DNA from: Pseudoalteromonas piscicida
GTDB lineage: Bacteria; Pseudomonadota; Gammaproteobacteria; Enterobacterales; Alteromonadaceae
Reading direction: 5' to 3'
DNA length: 64,000 bases
NCBI RefSeq assembly: GCF_000238315.3
Contig: NZ_CP011925.1
Coordinates: 992,001-1,056,000 of the forward strand
The position numbers and the translations under genes are program-made. Below the pieces are notes generated by a model that saw only the letters and a list, made by a program, of their open reading frames with translations, searched no databases and had not been told where the DNA came from. Below, one piece after another: positions 8,511-15,759 of this stretch; within the stretch, counting starts at the first letter, position 1; each line of letters opens with the position of its first letter.

Positions 8511-10685
8511 ATGAAACATTTTAGTAAATTAGCGCTCGTGTTATCAGGTAGTTTAGCTTTGATAACGACGCCATTTTTGGCAAATAGCGCGATCGATAAA
8601 AGCGATGAGAAAGTTAAAAGACTGGACTTGCAGGGACAGATTGATAATTTTGCCCCGTTCTCAAAAACGCTTTGGGCTGGAGCACACAATGCTTACGCTT
8701 CTCACGCGTGGAATAAGGGCACGTATACTGATGTGAATCAATATTACTCACCTGAAAGTTTACTTTGGCGAGGGATGAGAGTAATTGAATACGACATCTA
8801 CCCCGAAGCAACATTTGATTCAACCCCGATGTTGTGTCACAACAGTACAGAAGAAGGTGCGGTGTGTTCGGTTTTTCATGCCAAGCTTTCCGAGGGGTTA
8901 GACGATATTAAGAACTTTTTGGAAGCGAACCCCGATGAGGTGATTATGCTCAAAATTGAGTCCTATAAAAGCAATCACCATAGTAATTGGCACAATAAAA
9001 TTGGTGAACGGTTACAAAAAGATGTTGGTGATATCCTATTTATCCCATCAGACTGGGGATATACAGATAAAACTTGCGCGTCATTACCTGTTTCTCATTT
9101 ATCCAAACGGGATATTTTAGCGGCAGGCAAGCAGCTTGTCGCAGTGGTACAAACTCCCAGAGAGAGTGGTAATTTGTGCTCTTACCATAAAAAGGGAAAC
9201 TACTCTAAATTTTGGAATACCGTGTTCATCGGGGTCGACGCATTTGATAGTAGTGGAAATTTGCAAAGCAATCAGCCTTTGTGTCAAAACAATGGAAATA
9301 AATGTGTCAATTCAAGTATCACGTCACAGTATGAAGCAAATAATATGACCGTTGTTCTGGATGCTGCGACTCAGTTGAACCCAGATGGTCCTGATCCAGA
9401 CAAAAGAGGCGGGAATGTTATTAATGGATGGGCAAAAGGCGGTGCTCAAATTCTAGAGCTTGCCCTAGTCGAAGCAAATAATACCAGTGCAGCGAGTGGT
9501 TATGGCGCGAATGAAGTACAAATAGAAGATTATATTTGGTCATGGAATCCAAATAGACCAAATGGTACTGGAAGTTGCGCTAGCATTGGCGCAAACAACA
9601 TGGTGTCTGATAATGCCTGCAACAACTCACGTTTCCATGCTTGTGTCGATGACAACCGTAACTGGAAGCTATCTACATCAAAGGGCTCTTGGCAGAGCGG
9701 TTTTTCATATTGTAAAAGTCTCGGTGGGAGTTACAAATTTGGAATGCCGTATAATGCCTATGAAAATGCTAAGTTAGCAGCTGTAAAAGCAAATACAACA
9801 GAAGAGGCTTGGGTAAATTATTACAATCCGTTTGAAGATTTCTGGTTGGCAAATTCTGTAGAATACATAGACTTTGGATTTGTGAAAAAAAATGCGTTAG
9901 GTAGCACTAACCAAGGTAGTGTGTTCGATGGGATTGCTATGCTAAAACGCAAAGCGTTGGTTACTGGTGCATATAATTTAAGTTATGTACAAATAAACTT
10001 TGCTGACACGGTTAGAGGGATCAAAGCGTGTTATAAAACAGAGCAAACCGTAAGCCATGCGAGCGCAAGTCCACAAACTCAATGTATTACGCACGGCAGT
10101 ACGAATGGTGTATGGAGCGGTCCGTTACGTGTGATACCAGCCAGAGGCGAATATTTAGCAGAAGTAGAGATTTGCCGCTCTAATATAAAGTACGGCTATG
10201 ACTCAATATTTTATGTCAGTATGAAATCAAGCTCAGGACAGATTATAGCGGGAGGGTCTAAGAATGGGACATGCTCAACGTATTCAAGCACAGCAAGTCA
10301 GCAGATCTTTGGATTTCATGGCTCATCTGGTTCAGACATTAACGCTTTAGGTATCTATAAGATAGGTCTCTCTTTACTTGATAAAGGGCTCTACGCAACA
10401 CCTTGGTTGGATAGAGATGATCCAAGTAATGGTGACAATGAACTGTTCGCAAATCATCAAAGTGAAGGAAGCATTAGTAGCGCTTGCTCTGCCGATGATA
10501 TTGCCGGTGTTATTGCCAGAGTCGTTGGAAATAAGCTAGATTCAAGACTCACAGGACAAACGTTGGTTTACGATGGTCCCGGCTTCAGGTGCTTAAACTC
10601 AAGTAATGGTGGCAGTAGTAATTATACAACCTGTGAAGATTATGAAGTAAAGTACTTTTTTACCAATGAAAAGTGCGTACATTAG
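8511..10685 (+). CDS. Secreted PI-PLC-like phosphodiesterase with lectin-like C-terminal region
   Basis: 724 residues, signal peptide to about residue 26 (PFLANSA). Residues ~50-330 resemble the X domain of phosphatidylinositol-specific phospholipase C: His59 in WAGAHNAY, Glu93 and Asp95 in VIEYDIYP and His110 in MLCHNST, in the positions of the two catalytic histidines and the metal/substrate acids. Residues ~365-480 are Cys- and Trp-rich (FHACVDDNRNWKLSTSKGSW, later YCKSLGG) and look C-type-lectin-like. The last ~200 residues form another beta-rich, Cys-containing region. A secreted lipid or GPI-type phosphodiesterase with glycan-binding modules is likely; a toxin or nutrient-acquisition role is inference. 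Confidence 0.78.
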   Translation: MKHFSKLALVLSGSLALITTPFLANSAIDKSDEKVKRLDLQGQIDNFAPFSKTLWAGAHNAYASHAWNKGTYTDVNQYYSPESLLWRGMRVIEYDIYPEATFDSTPMLCHNSTEEGAVCSVFHAKLSEGLDDIKNFLEANPDEVIMLKIESYKSNHHSNWHNKIGERLQKDVGDILFIPSDWGYTDKTCASLPVSHLSKRDILAAGKQLVAVVQTPRESGNLCSYHKKGNYSKFWNTVFIGVDAFDSSGNLQSNQPLCQNNGNKCVNSSITSQYEANNMTVVLDAATQLNPDGPDPDKRGGNVINGWAKGGAQILELALVEANNTSAASGYGANEVQIEDYIWSWNPNRPNGTGSCASIGANNMVSDNACNNSRFHACVDDNRNWKLSTSKGSWQSGFSYCKSLGGSYKFGMPYNAYENAKLAAVKANTTEEAWVNYYNPFEDFWLANSVEYIDFGFVKKNALGSTNQGSVFDGIAMLKRKALVTGAYNLSYVQINFADTVRGIKACYKTEQTVSHASASPQTQCITHGSTNGVWSGPLRVIPARGEYLAEVEICRSNIKYGYDSIFYVSMKSSSGQIIAGGSKNGTCSTYSSTASQQIFGFHGSSGSDINALGIYKIGLSLLDKGLYATPWLDRDDPSNGDNELFANHQSEGSISSACSADDIAGVIARVVGNKLDSRLTGQTLVYDGPGFRCLNSSNGGSSNYTTCEDYEVKYFFTNEKCVH

Positions 10686-10719
10686 CAGGTAGTTGTTGAG
10701 AACTAGTTTGACGTGGATT

Positions 10720-10762
10720 TAACTTCAAATGTCCAGTTTAGAATATCGGGCGTTTGAAGTTA
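10720..10762 (+). terminator. Possible terminator after PI-PLC-like gene
   Basis: TAACTTCAAA (10720-10729) pairs with TTTGAAGTTA (10753-10762) across a 23-base loop, followed by TTTAA. The long loop and AT-rich stem make it a weak call. It may serve both converging genes. Confidence 0.4.
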
Positions 10763-10791
10763 TTTAACAGTTAATTAAATACCAGATAGTA

Positions 10792-11124
10792 TTAAAAATA
10801 GTGGCGAATACGCTTTATTTTTTCGCCGTTAAACTCAAACAGTGTTATAAGCTTTTGCTTATTTTCTTTTTCATCCGTATTACCTTGCTGATCAACGCAA
10901 GGATGTAGATACTCAACGGTCACTGCATTAAGGCCTTCAATGACATTTGTGACTTCGATATCGCATTTTCCGTATTGGCCCAGATAGCTGAGTAGGCCTT
11001 TTTTATATTCTTCTTTTGACAACACGGCATTAAAGTGAGGGTGCATCTTTGGAAGGTGCAAATTAATGGTGGATGTCTGGTTTAAATTTTCCCCTGGCTT
11101 AATTTGGTTTAAATTTTGTCGCAT
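10792..11124 (-). CDS. SnoaL/NTF2-like protein, short N-terminus
   Basis: 110 residues. The C-terminal two thirds (HPHFNAVLSKEEYKKGLL, VTVEYLHP, LITLFEFNGEKIKRIRHYF) resemble SnoaL-like members of the NTF2 fold. The first alpha-helical third of such domains is absent; in its place is a repetitive stretch (NLNQIKPGENLNQT) encoded by two copies of GGTTTAAATTTT about 26 bases apart. The ATG at 11124 lies 13 bases from the left end of the proposed integron cassette, and no ribosome binding site is visible. The ORF may be a 5'-truncated remnant, or may have lost its original leader when the cassette inserted. Function unknown. Confidence 0.5.
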   Translation of the reverse strand: MRQNLNQIKPGENLNQTSTINLHLPKMHPHFNAVLSKEEYKKGLLSYLGQYGKCDIEVTNVIEGLNAVTVEYLHPCVDQQGNTDEKENKQKLITLFEFNGEKIKRIRHYF

Positions 11125-11170
11125 AAATACTAAAGTGTTAGCACATTCAGGACAAACACGGTGAATTTAG

Positions 11171-11830
11171 GTGAAAGTAGAATTACTTATTGATATTTCG
11201 ACAATTTTGAGTGGGCTGTCTACTGTTGCGATTGCTGTTTTAACTGTTTTTCTCTGGAGAGAAAATAGGCTACTGAGAAAAGCCGGTTCTGAACCAAAGT
11301 TAGTTGTATATTTTGAACCTCACCCTGACGGAACTGGTGGATTAAATATTTCTGTAGCTAATGTGGGAACTGGTCCTGCTCGTGATGTTTATATTCAATT
11401 TAAAGGGGAGGAGTCTGACTTCACTAATTACAATCTGATTCTTGATTGTACAGAAAAAAGGGGACCACTGACCCTGATACCTCAAGGTGAAAAAATCTCG
11501 GTTTTGTTTGCAATAGGTTACCAGCTTTTCAAGCCGAAAAATGGTAATGAACGTCAACCATTACCGCCATTCTCAGTAGCACTAGAATGGAAAAACCTGG
11601 ATGGAAAAGTTGTTTTTCGAGACGAATATAAACTTGATGTTAAACCTTATGGCAGTTTGCCAGGATTTGTAAACAAGCCATACCTTCTGAAAATAGTCGA
11701 CTCAATTGATGGTGTCAGTAAAAGTGTTTCTAAGCTCAATAAAGATGTAACCGGGTTAGCAAATATCATTGAAGCAAACAGGCTGGAGGAGCCATGGGTA
11801 CAGAAACATAAGGGTAACAACAATGACTGA
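11171..11830 (+). CDS. Cassette-borne membrane-anchored protein of unknown function
   Basis: 219 residues: one N-terminal membrane span (~10-29, LSGLSTVAIAVLTVFLW) followed by a soluble, probably beta-sandwich domain (~42-170) with LVVYFEPHPDG, NVGTGPARDVYIQF and FRDEYKLDV, and a C-terminal helical, Lys/Asn-rich tail (~178-219). The overall plan is common among uncharacterised accessory-region proteins; I cannot name the family. It begins at GTG 11171, 33 bases inside the cassette's left end, and stops four bases before the attC R'' core, a layout typical of integron cassettes. No promoter is evident within the cassette. Base composition and motifs differ from the housekeeping neighbours. Confidence 0.75.
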   Translation: MKVELLIDISTILSGLSTVAIAVLTVFLWRENRLLRKAGSEPKLVVYFEPHPDGTGGLNISVANVGTGPARDVYIQFKGEESDFTNYNLILDCTEKRGPLTLIPQGEKISVLFAIGYQLFKPKNGNERQPLPPFSVALEWKNLDGKVVFRDEYKLDVKPYGSLPGFVNKPYLLKIVDSIDGVSKSVSKLNKDVTGLANIIEANRLEEPWVQKHKGNNND

Positions 11831-11834
11831 AAAT

Positions 11835-11955
11835 GTGCTAACAAACAATTTAAGGGTGATTTTCGGCATGTGTGGTATTTTTACTATGCGTAGGTTTAAG
11901 TGCTTAAGGTGGCATGCAGCGGCTTAGGTATTGCATTGCTCACACCTTCACAGTG
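11835..11955 (+). repeat. attC-like recombination site
   Basis: R'' core GTGCTAAC (11835-11842); L'' arm around AAGGGTGA (11852-11859) pairs with TCACACCTT (11940-11948) with one unpaired A, like the extrahelical bases of folded attC. Inner sequence ACTATGCGTAGG and GGTGGCATGCAGCGG resembles Vibrio-type attC sites as I remember them. Total ~120 bp. The 3' end (CACAGTG then CATTACC) departs from the usual AACAAGGCGTTA. Confidence 0.68.
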
Positions 11956-12033
11956 CATTACCTCCATTCGCTCATAGCACATATGCGACTGTCAGATTAT
12001 ATGCAGTAGGGTAGCGCTTGGTATAACATGTAC

Positions 12034-13122
12034 CTAAAGGTCTTCAGATTTAAGAGTCCAACTTTGCATTTCTGTCACTCGACTAATGCAGCGAGCGAAT
12101 GCAAATGCTAGCTGCTCTCCTTGGTAAATTTGCTCAATCGGGGCATCTGCCAAAAAAACAACCAGTACTTTGGCTTCGTAACATTCATCGATAAGCGCTA
12201 TAAGGCGTCTGGCCTCATCGTCGCCAATCCTAGGTTGCATTGAGTTATTTGGGCGGATATAGCCTTCCTCAGTTCCTTGCGCTACATCTTTATTCTCTGG
12301 AGTAACACCGAGTAGCGGTAACTCAGAGATAAAAATACAGCTAAATTGCTGTGTAAGCTCGATATAGTCATTGGTAGCGCGTGGGCTTGAGCAGATCTCC
12401 ATAAAATCAAAACATACGACGCTTTCATTTGCGCCAAGCACGTTAATTAGACGATGATTAATCTCCAGGATGCTCGGTTTGAATATGCCACCGGCATTAG
12501 TAAAGGCGTCCCAAAATGCTTGTTTATCGTTGACGAAGTAGTGGTTTGCCGTTGTGCCTTTGCTAAATCGATGATCAGTCTCACCACACACTGATATGAC
12601 ATCGCAGTGATTTATAAGTAGCGCTATCGTTGGCTCAAAGCGGTCTCGGTGTAATCCATCTTTGTATAACTCGGTTGGGTGACAATTAGAGGTTGCAACT
12701 AAGGTCACGCCAGCTTCAAAAAGGGCTTCAAACAATCTCGCCATAATGATGGCATCGCCGATATCAGTGACAAAAAACTCGTCAAAGCACAGCAGGGAAG
12801 TTTGCTCAGCCCAGTTTTGGGCGATCCGCTTTAAAGGATCTCTCACACCTTGTATTTGATTGAGTTCCTTATGCACTTGTTGCATAAAGTGATGAAAGTG
12901 TAGGCGAGTTTTATTTGTGACGTCAGTGAATTCATAAAACCAATCCATCAGCATTGTCTTGCCTCGCCCGACAGGGCCATAAAAATAGATGCCTTTAGTC
13001 GAATGACCACTAGCGAGTGAATGAGAAAGGGTATCTAACGCTGAAATTGCAGCTTGCTGCGCTGCATCAGGAGTAAGATTTCCACATTCAATTTGTGCTT
13101 GGTAATGGCTAGAGATTGACAT
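12034..13122 (-). CDS. zapE: AFG1-family ATPase, cell division protein ZapE
   Basis: ATPase of the AFG1/LACE1 family. In E. coli ZapE associates with FtsZ and the division septum under stress or low oxygen. With the ATG at 13122 the protein is 362 residues (a GTG at 13128 is the alternative; neither has a clear Shine-Dalgarno). Walker A GPVGRGKT (49-56), Walker B LLCFDEF (110-115), sensor-like LVATSN and the family motif LHRDRFEPTI are all present. It is slightly shorter than E. coli ZapE (375). It stands alone: divergent from a Crp-like regulator and separated from the integron cassette by ~80 bases. Confidence 0.92.
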   Translation of the reverse strand: MSISSHYQAQIECGNLTPDAAQQAAISALDTLSHSLASGHSTKGIYFYGPVGRGKTMLMDWFYEFTDVTNKTRLHFHHFMQQVHKELNQIQGVRDPLKRIAQNWAEQTSLLCFDEFFVTDIGDAIIMARLFEALFEAGVTLVATSNCHPTELYKDGLHRDRFEPTIALLINHCDVISVCGETDHRFSKGTTANHYFVNDKQAFWDAFTNAGGIFKPSILEINHRLINVLGANESVVCFDFMEICSSPRATNDYIELTQQFSCIFISELPLLGVTPENKDVAQGTEEGYIRPNNSMQPRIGDDEARRLIALIDECYEAKVLVVFLADAPIEQIYQGEQLAFAFARCISRVTEMQSWTLKSEDL

Positions 13123-13175
13123 AGACACTGCAAATAGGAATAGTTAATCCGAATAATATCATAAAGCTAGAACTC

Positions 13176-13775
13176 ATGGATGCACTAACAAGATTAAAAC
13201 AAGCAGTAGACGCCTATTATCGACTTTCTCAAGAAACCTGGTCCGCTATTGCTGCGATCACCAGCATCAAATTACTTGCGAAAGATGAGTGGCTTTACAA
13301 AGAAGGGGAGTATCTGACTACTTTTGCATTTTTACATCAAGGGTTAGTTAGATTAGTAAACACCAATGCTGCTGGGCAGGAATACAATAAACGTTTTTTT
13401 GTGGCGGGGGAATTTCCTGGTGTAATGCGTGCGCTACATCGTCAAGAGCCTGCCAATCAAGGGATTCAAGCGCTTGAAGCTTCACAGGTAGTCCTAATCA
13501 AATTCAAGCAGTTTAGAGCACTGCTGATGGATAATCCGGAATTAATGCGATTTCAAATACTATACCTTGAGAAGAACTGGTTGTTAGAAAAGGATAAGCG
13601 AGAACTTTATATGGTGCAGTTAGATGCCACGGAGCGTTATCTCTCATTTTTAAAAGAGCAGCCAGAACTTGCTGAGCGTGTACCACAATACCATTTAGCG
13701 TCACACCTTGGGATCACTCCTACGCAGTTAAGTCGAATAAGAAAATCGTTAAAAAATTCAGGTTCGTTTACATAG
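13176..13775 (+). CDS. Crp/Fnr-family transcriptional regulator
   Basis: 199 residues: a cyclic-nucleotide-binding-type jelly roll (~25-125; [20 protein letters not shown]) and a C-terminal winged helix (~150-195; [20 protein letters not shown]). The Cys cluster of Fnr is absent, and the canonical cAMP-pocket residues are not obvious, so the ligand is unknown. It is 60 bases upstream of the nitroreductase and DUF606 genes on the same strand and may regulate them, as often seen for this class of small Crp-like regulators; this is inference from position. Confidence 0.85.
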   Translation: MDALTRLKQAVDAYYRLSQETWSAIAAITSIKLLAKDEWLYKEGEYLTTFAFLHQGLVRLVNTNAAGQEYNKRFFVAGEFPGVMRALHRQEPANQGIQALEASQVVLIKFKQFRALLMDNPELMRFQILYLEKNWLLEKDKRELYMVQLDATERYLSFLKEQPELAERVPQYHLASHLGITPTQLSRIRKSLKNSGSFT

Positions 13776-13835
13776 GTAAATGAGCCAAGCTCTTCAACTT
13801 GTTAAAGTTGCCTCACACATAATGGAGAGCAACTT

Positions 13836-14471
13836 ATGAATACATCACAACTAGAATCATTATTAAATTGGCGCTACGCCGTCCGCAAATTTTCTGAGCA
13901 AACCATTGCTCAGGACAAAGTCGATAAGTTAATCGAACTGACGGGGTTGAGTGCTTCAGCATTTGGCTTACAGCCTTATAAGATTATTCAAATATCCAAG
14001 CAATCGATAAAAAAAGCATTACTACCGCATTCGTATGGACAACAAAAGGTGCTTGATAATAGTCATCTATTAGTTTTTGCTGCAGATATGTCACCTTTAG
14101 ATAGTCAAGTAGAGCGCTACATTCAAGACTTTAAGGCGAATCGAAACCTTGATGAGCTTGTCTATGCGCAGATGGAATTGGGTATGAAAGATGCGCTACA
14201 CACTATGGACTGTGCGTCTCAATATAGCTGGTGTTCTGAGCAGGCTCACTTGGCCCTCGGTACATTGCTGCTGGTAGCCGCCAGTATGGAAATAGATGTT
14301 TGCCCAATGACCGGTATCGATAAGGTTGCCTACGATGATGTGTTGGGTCTTTCATCCTTAAATTTACGCACGGTATTAATTGCGCCAATTGGCATTCGTG
14401 ACAGTACGGATGTGAACGCGAATACCAGCAAAGTAAGGAAATCGAGAGACTTGCTGCATATTGAGGTGTGA
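13836..14471 (+). CDS. Nitroreductase-family NAD(P)H oxidoreductase
   Basis: 211 residues, flavin-dependent nitroreductase fold. The start WRYAVRKFSEQTI carries the FMN-contacting Arg pair region; later LSASAFGLQPYKIIQI, ALHTMDCASQYSW and DVCPMTGID match the NfsB/DrgA-like layout. Probable role: two-electron reduction of quinones or nitro compounds with NAD(P)H. GGAG at about 13822 before ATG 13836 is a good ribosome binding site. The stop overlaps the leader of the next gene (GAGG), suggesting translational coupling with the DUF606 transporter. Confidence 0.88.
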   Translation: MNTSQLESLLNWRYAVRKFSEQTIAQDKVDKLIELTGLSASAFGLQPYKIIQISKQSIKKALLPHSYGQQKVLDNSHLLVFAADMSPLDSQVERYIQDFKANRNLDELVYAQMELGMKDALHTMDCASQYSWCSEQAHLALGTLLLVAASMEIDVCPMTGIDKVAYDDVLGLSSLNLRTVLIAPIGIRDSTDVNANTSKVRKSRDLLHIEV

Positions 14472-14473
14472 CG

Positions 14474-14923
14474 ATGATTTTTGCCATATTAGCTGTTTTT
14501 GCAGGCGGTGCAATCGCGGTGCAAGCAAGCATGAATGCACAGCTTGGCGGTTTATTAAAAAGTCCGATATTGGCAGCTGGAGTGGCGTTTACTGTCAGCG
14601 CATTTTATGCCTTTATTGCCTTTCGGGTATCTGATAACGTGCTGCCAGCAACCTCAGAGTTAAAAGCGGTGCCTTGGTACTTGTGGTGTTTAGGTGGGGT
14701 GCTAAGTGCAACTGGGGTGGGACTCTGTTATTTTTTAATTCCTAAAATGGGTATAGGTAACCTAATGGCTTATTATTTGTGTGGCCAAATGGTGGTAGCG
14801 ATGGCGATCGGTCAGCTTGGCCTCTTTGGTGTACCTTATACGCCTATTAACCTGCAAAAAGTCGTGGGCGTGATAGCTGTGCTGACCGGTATTGTACTTA
14901 TTAACGTTAATCGTTCAAACTAA
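14474..14923 (+). CDS. DMT-superfamily DUF606 (YdcZ-like) membrane protein
   Basis: 149 residues with five hydrophobic spans. The N-terminus (GGAIAVQASMNAQLGGLL) and the internal GGVLSATGVGLCYFLIPKMG are typical of DUF606 half-size drug/metabolite transporters, which probably act as dimers or heterodimers. I chose ATG 14474 because GAGG at 14463-14466 sits seven bases upstream; the in-frame GTG at 14468 would be only one base from it. Its 3' end overlaps the convergent GST gene by four bases. Substrate unknown. Confidence 0.82.
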   Translation: MIFAILAVFAGGAIAVQASMNAQLGGLLKSPILAAGVAFTVSAFYAFIAFRVSDNVLPATSELKAVPWYLWCLGGVLSATGVGLCYFLIPKMGIGNLMAYYLCGQMVVAMAIGQLGLFGVPYTPINLQKVVGVIAVLTGIVLINVNRSN

Positions 14924-15537
14924 AACTCAGCCATTTCTAAGGCTTTGCTAATAGCTGGTGTTGCCGCAATTTGGCGATAATAGCGGCGTACATTCTTAAG
15001 CGAAGGCGTTTTTTCTAAAAATGTCTTCGCACGCTCACAAAGCATAAATAAATAGCTGTCGCATAGCGTAAATTGATTTGCAAACAGGTAATGATTGTCT
15101 GCAAGTAACGTATCAATAATACCAAACCCTTCTTCTAGTCGGCCTTGCTGCGAGCGAATAAGGTCGTCATACATCAAAGCACTTTGGGTGTGTCGTTCGG
15201 GGTAGGTGTACATCAATAAGTCGCTGTGAATAGAAGCGCTCATAAAATGCATCCATTGCAGGCACTGTGATTTTGGTTTTAGCTCAGTTGGGATAAGCTG
15301 CTTGTCGATGTGCTTTTCAGCTAGGTACTGAGAAATTGCAGCGCTTTCGAATAAGGTAAAGTCGTCGTCAACGAGGGCTGGTACTTGTCCGGCAGGGCTT
15401 AGTGTTAAGTATTGTGCACTACGGTTGGCGTTTTTTTTGATATCCACCAGTTCAAGTTGATAAGGCTCACCAATGAGTTCTAATAAAATATGAGGCGCAA
15501 GGCTCGCACTTTGTGGATAGTAAAAGAGTGTGTACAT
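14920..15537 (-). CDS. Glutathione S-transferase family protein
   Basis: 205 residues: N-terminal thioredoxin-like domain (~1-78) with YPQSASLAPHI, the cis-Pro region AGQVPAL and the gamma-glutamyl contact ESAAISQYL, then an all-helical C-terminal domain (~88-200). Resembles the beta/GstA-type bacterial GSTs, although the usual N-terminal Cys/Ser reads SAS here. Role: glutathione conjugation or peroxide/disulfide chemistry in the cytoplasm. A good ribosome binding site (AGGTG) precedes ATG 15537 and a 14 bp palindrome overlaps the leader. Confidence 0.88.
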   Translation of the reverse strand: MYTLFYYPQSASLAPHILLELIGEPYQLELVDIKKNANRSAQYLTLSPAGQVPALVDDDFTLFESAAISQYLAEKHIDKQLIPTELKPKSQCLQWMHFMSASIHSDLLMYTYPERHTQSALMYDDLIRSQQGRLEEGFGIIDTLLADNHYLFANQFTLCDSYLFMLCERAKTFLEKTPSLKNVRRYYRQIAATPAISKALEMAEF

Positions 15538-15542
15538 AATTC

Positions 15543-15604
15543 ACCTAATGTTAGGTCACGTGTATCACTCAGGAACAGGGCATAAAATAACAGTGATCAC
15601 GTGA
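15543..15604. promoter_or_regulatory. Two inverted repeats upstream of the GST gene
   Basis: ACCTAA-TG-TTAGGT (15543-15556) is a palindrome directly upstream of the GST start. Next to it TCACGTGTATCACT (15556-15569) is an imperfect inverted copy of AGTGATCACGTGA (15592-15604). Size and position fit repressor operators, but no regulator can be named. Confidence 0.4.
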
Positions 15605-15715
15605 AGTTAGTTTAATACCAATGTAATAATTGCAATGTTATTGGTATCCAAAATCGGCTCCTTCTTCGCTGTCTCCTATTCAACCTTAGGTGAGGGTTGA
15701 GGTTTTCACAAATAA

Positions 15716-15739
15716 AAATGCCAGCAAATGCTGGCATTT
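15716..15739 (-). terminator. Terminator of the AbgT-type transporter gene
   Basis: AAATGCCAGC (15716-15725) and GCTGGCATTT (15730-15739) form a 10 bp stem with a 4-base loop, 20 bases beyond the transporter stop. Read on the minus strand it is followed by TTTATT. Confidence 0.8.
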
Positions 15740-15759
15740 AGATAATTTTAAAGTATTAG

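Larger units (their letters stand above)
11138..11955 (+). mobile_element. Solitary integron gene cassette (no integrase nearby)
   Basis: The unit starts at TTAGCAC (11138; GTTAGCAC at 11137-11144) and ends with an attC-like site. Four bases after the cassette gene's stop is GTGCTAAC (11835-11842), the exact reverse complement of GTTAGCAC at the left end. This is what integron chemistry predicts, because the R' core of the circular attC is split between the two ends of the inserted cassette. The sequence between also resembles Vibrio/Alteromonadales attC sites. Downstream of 11955 the flank reads CATTACC rather than a canonical TTRRRY core, so insertion at a secondary site is possible. No intI or further attC is present in the window. 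Confidence 0.72.
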
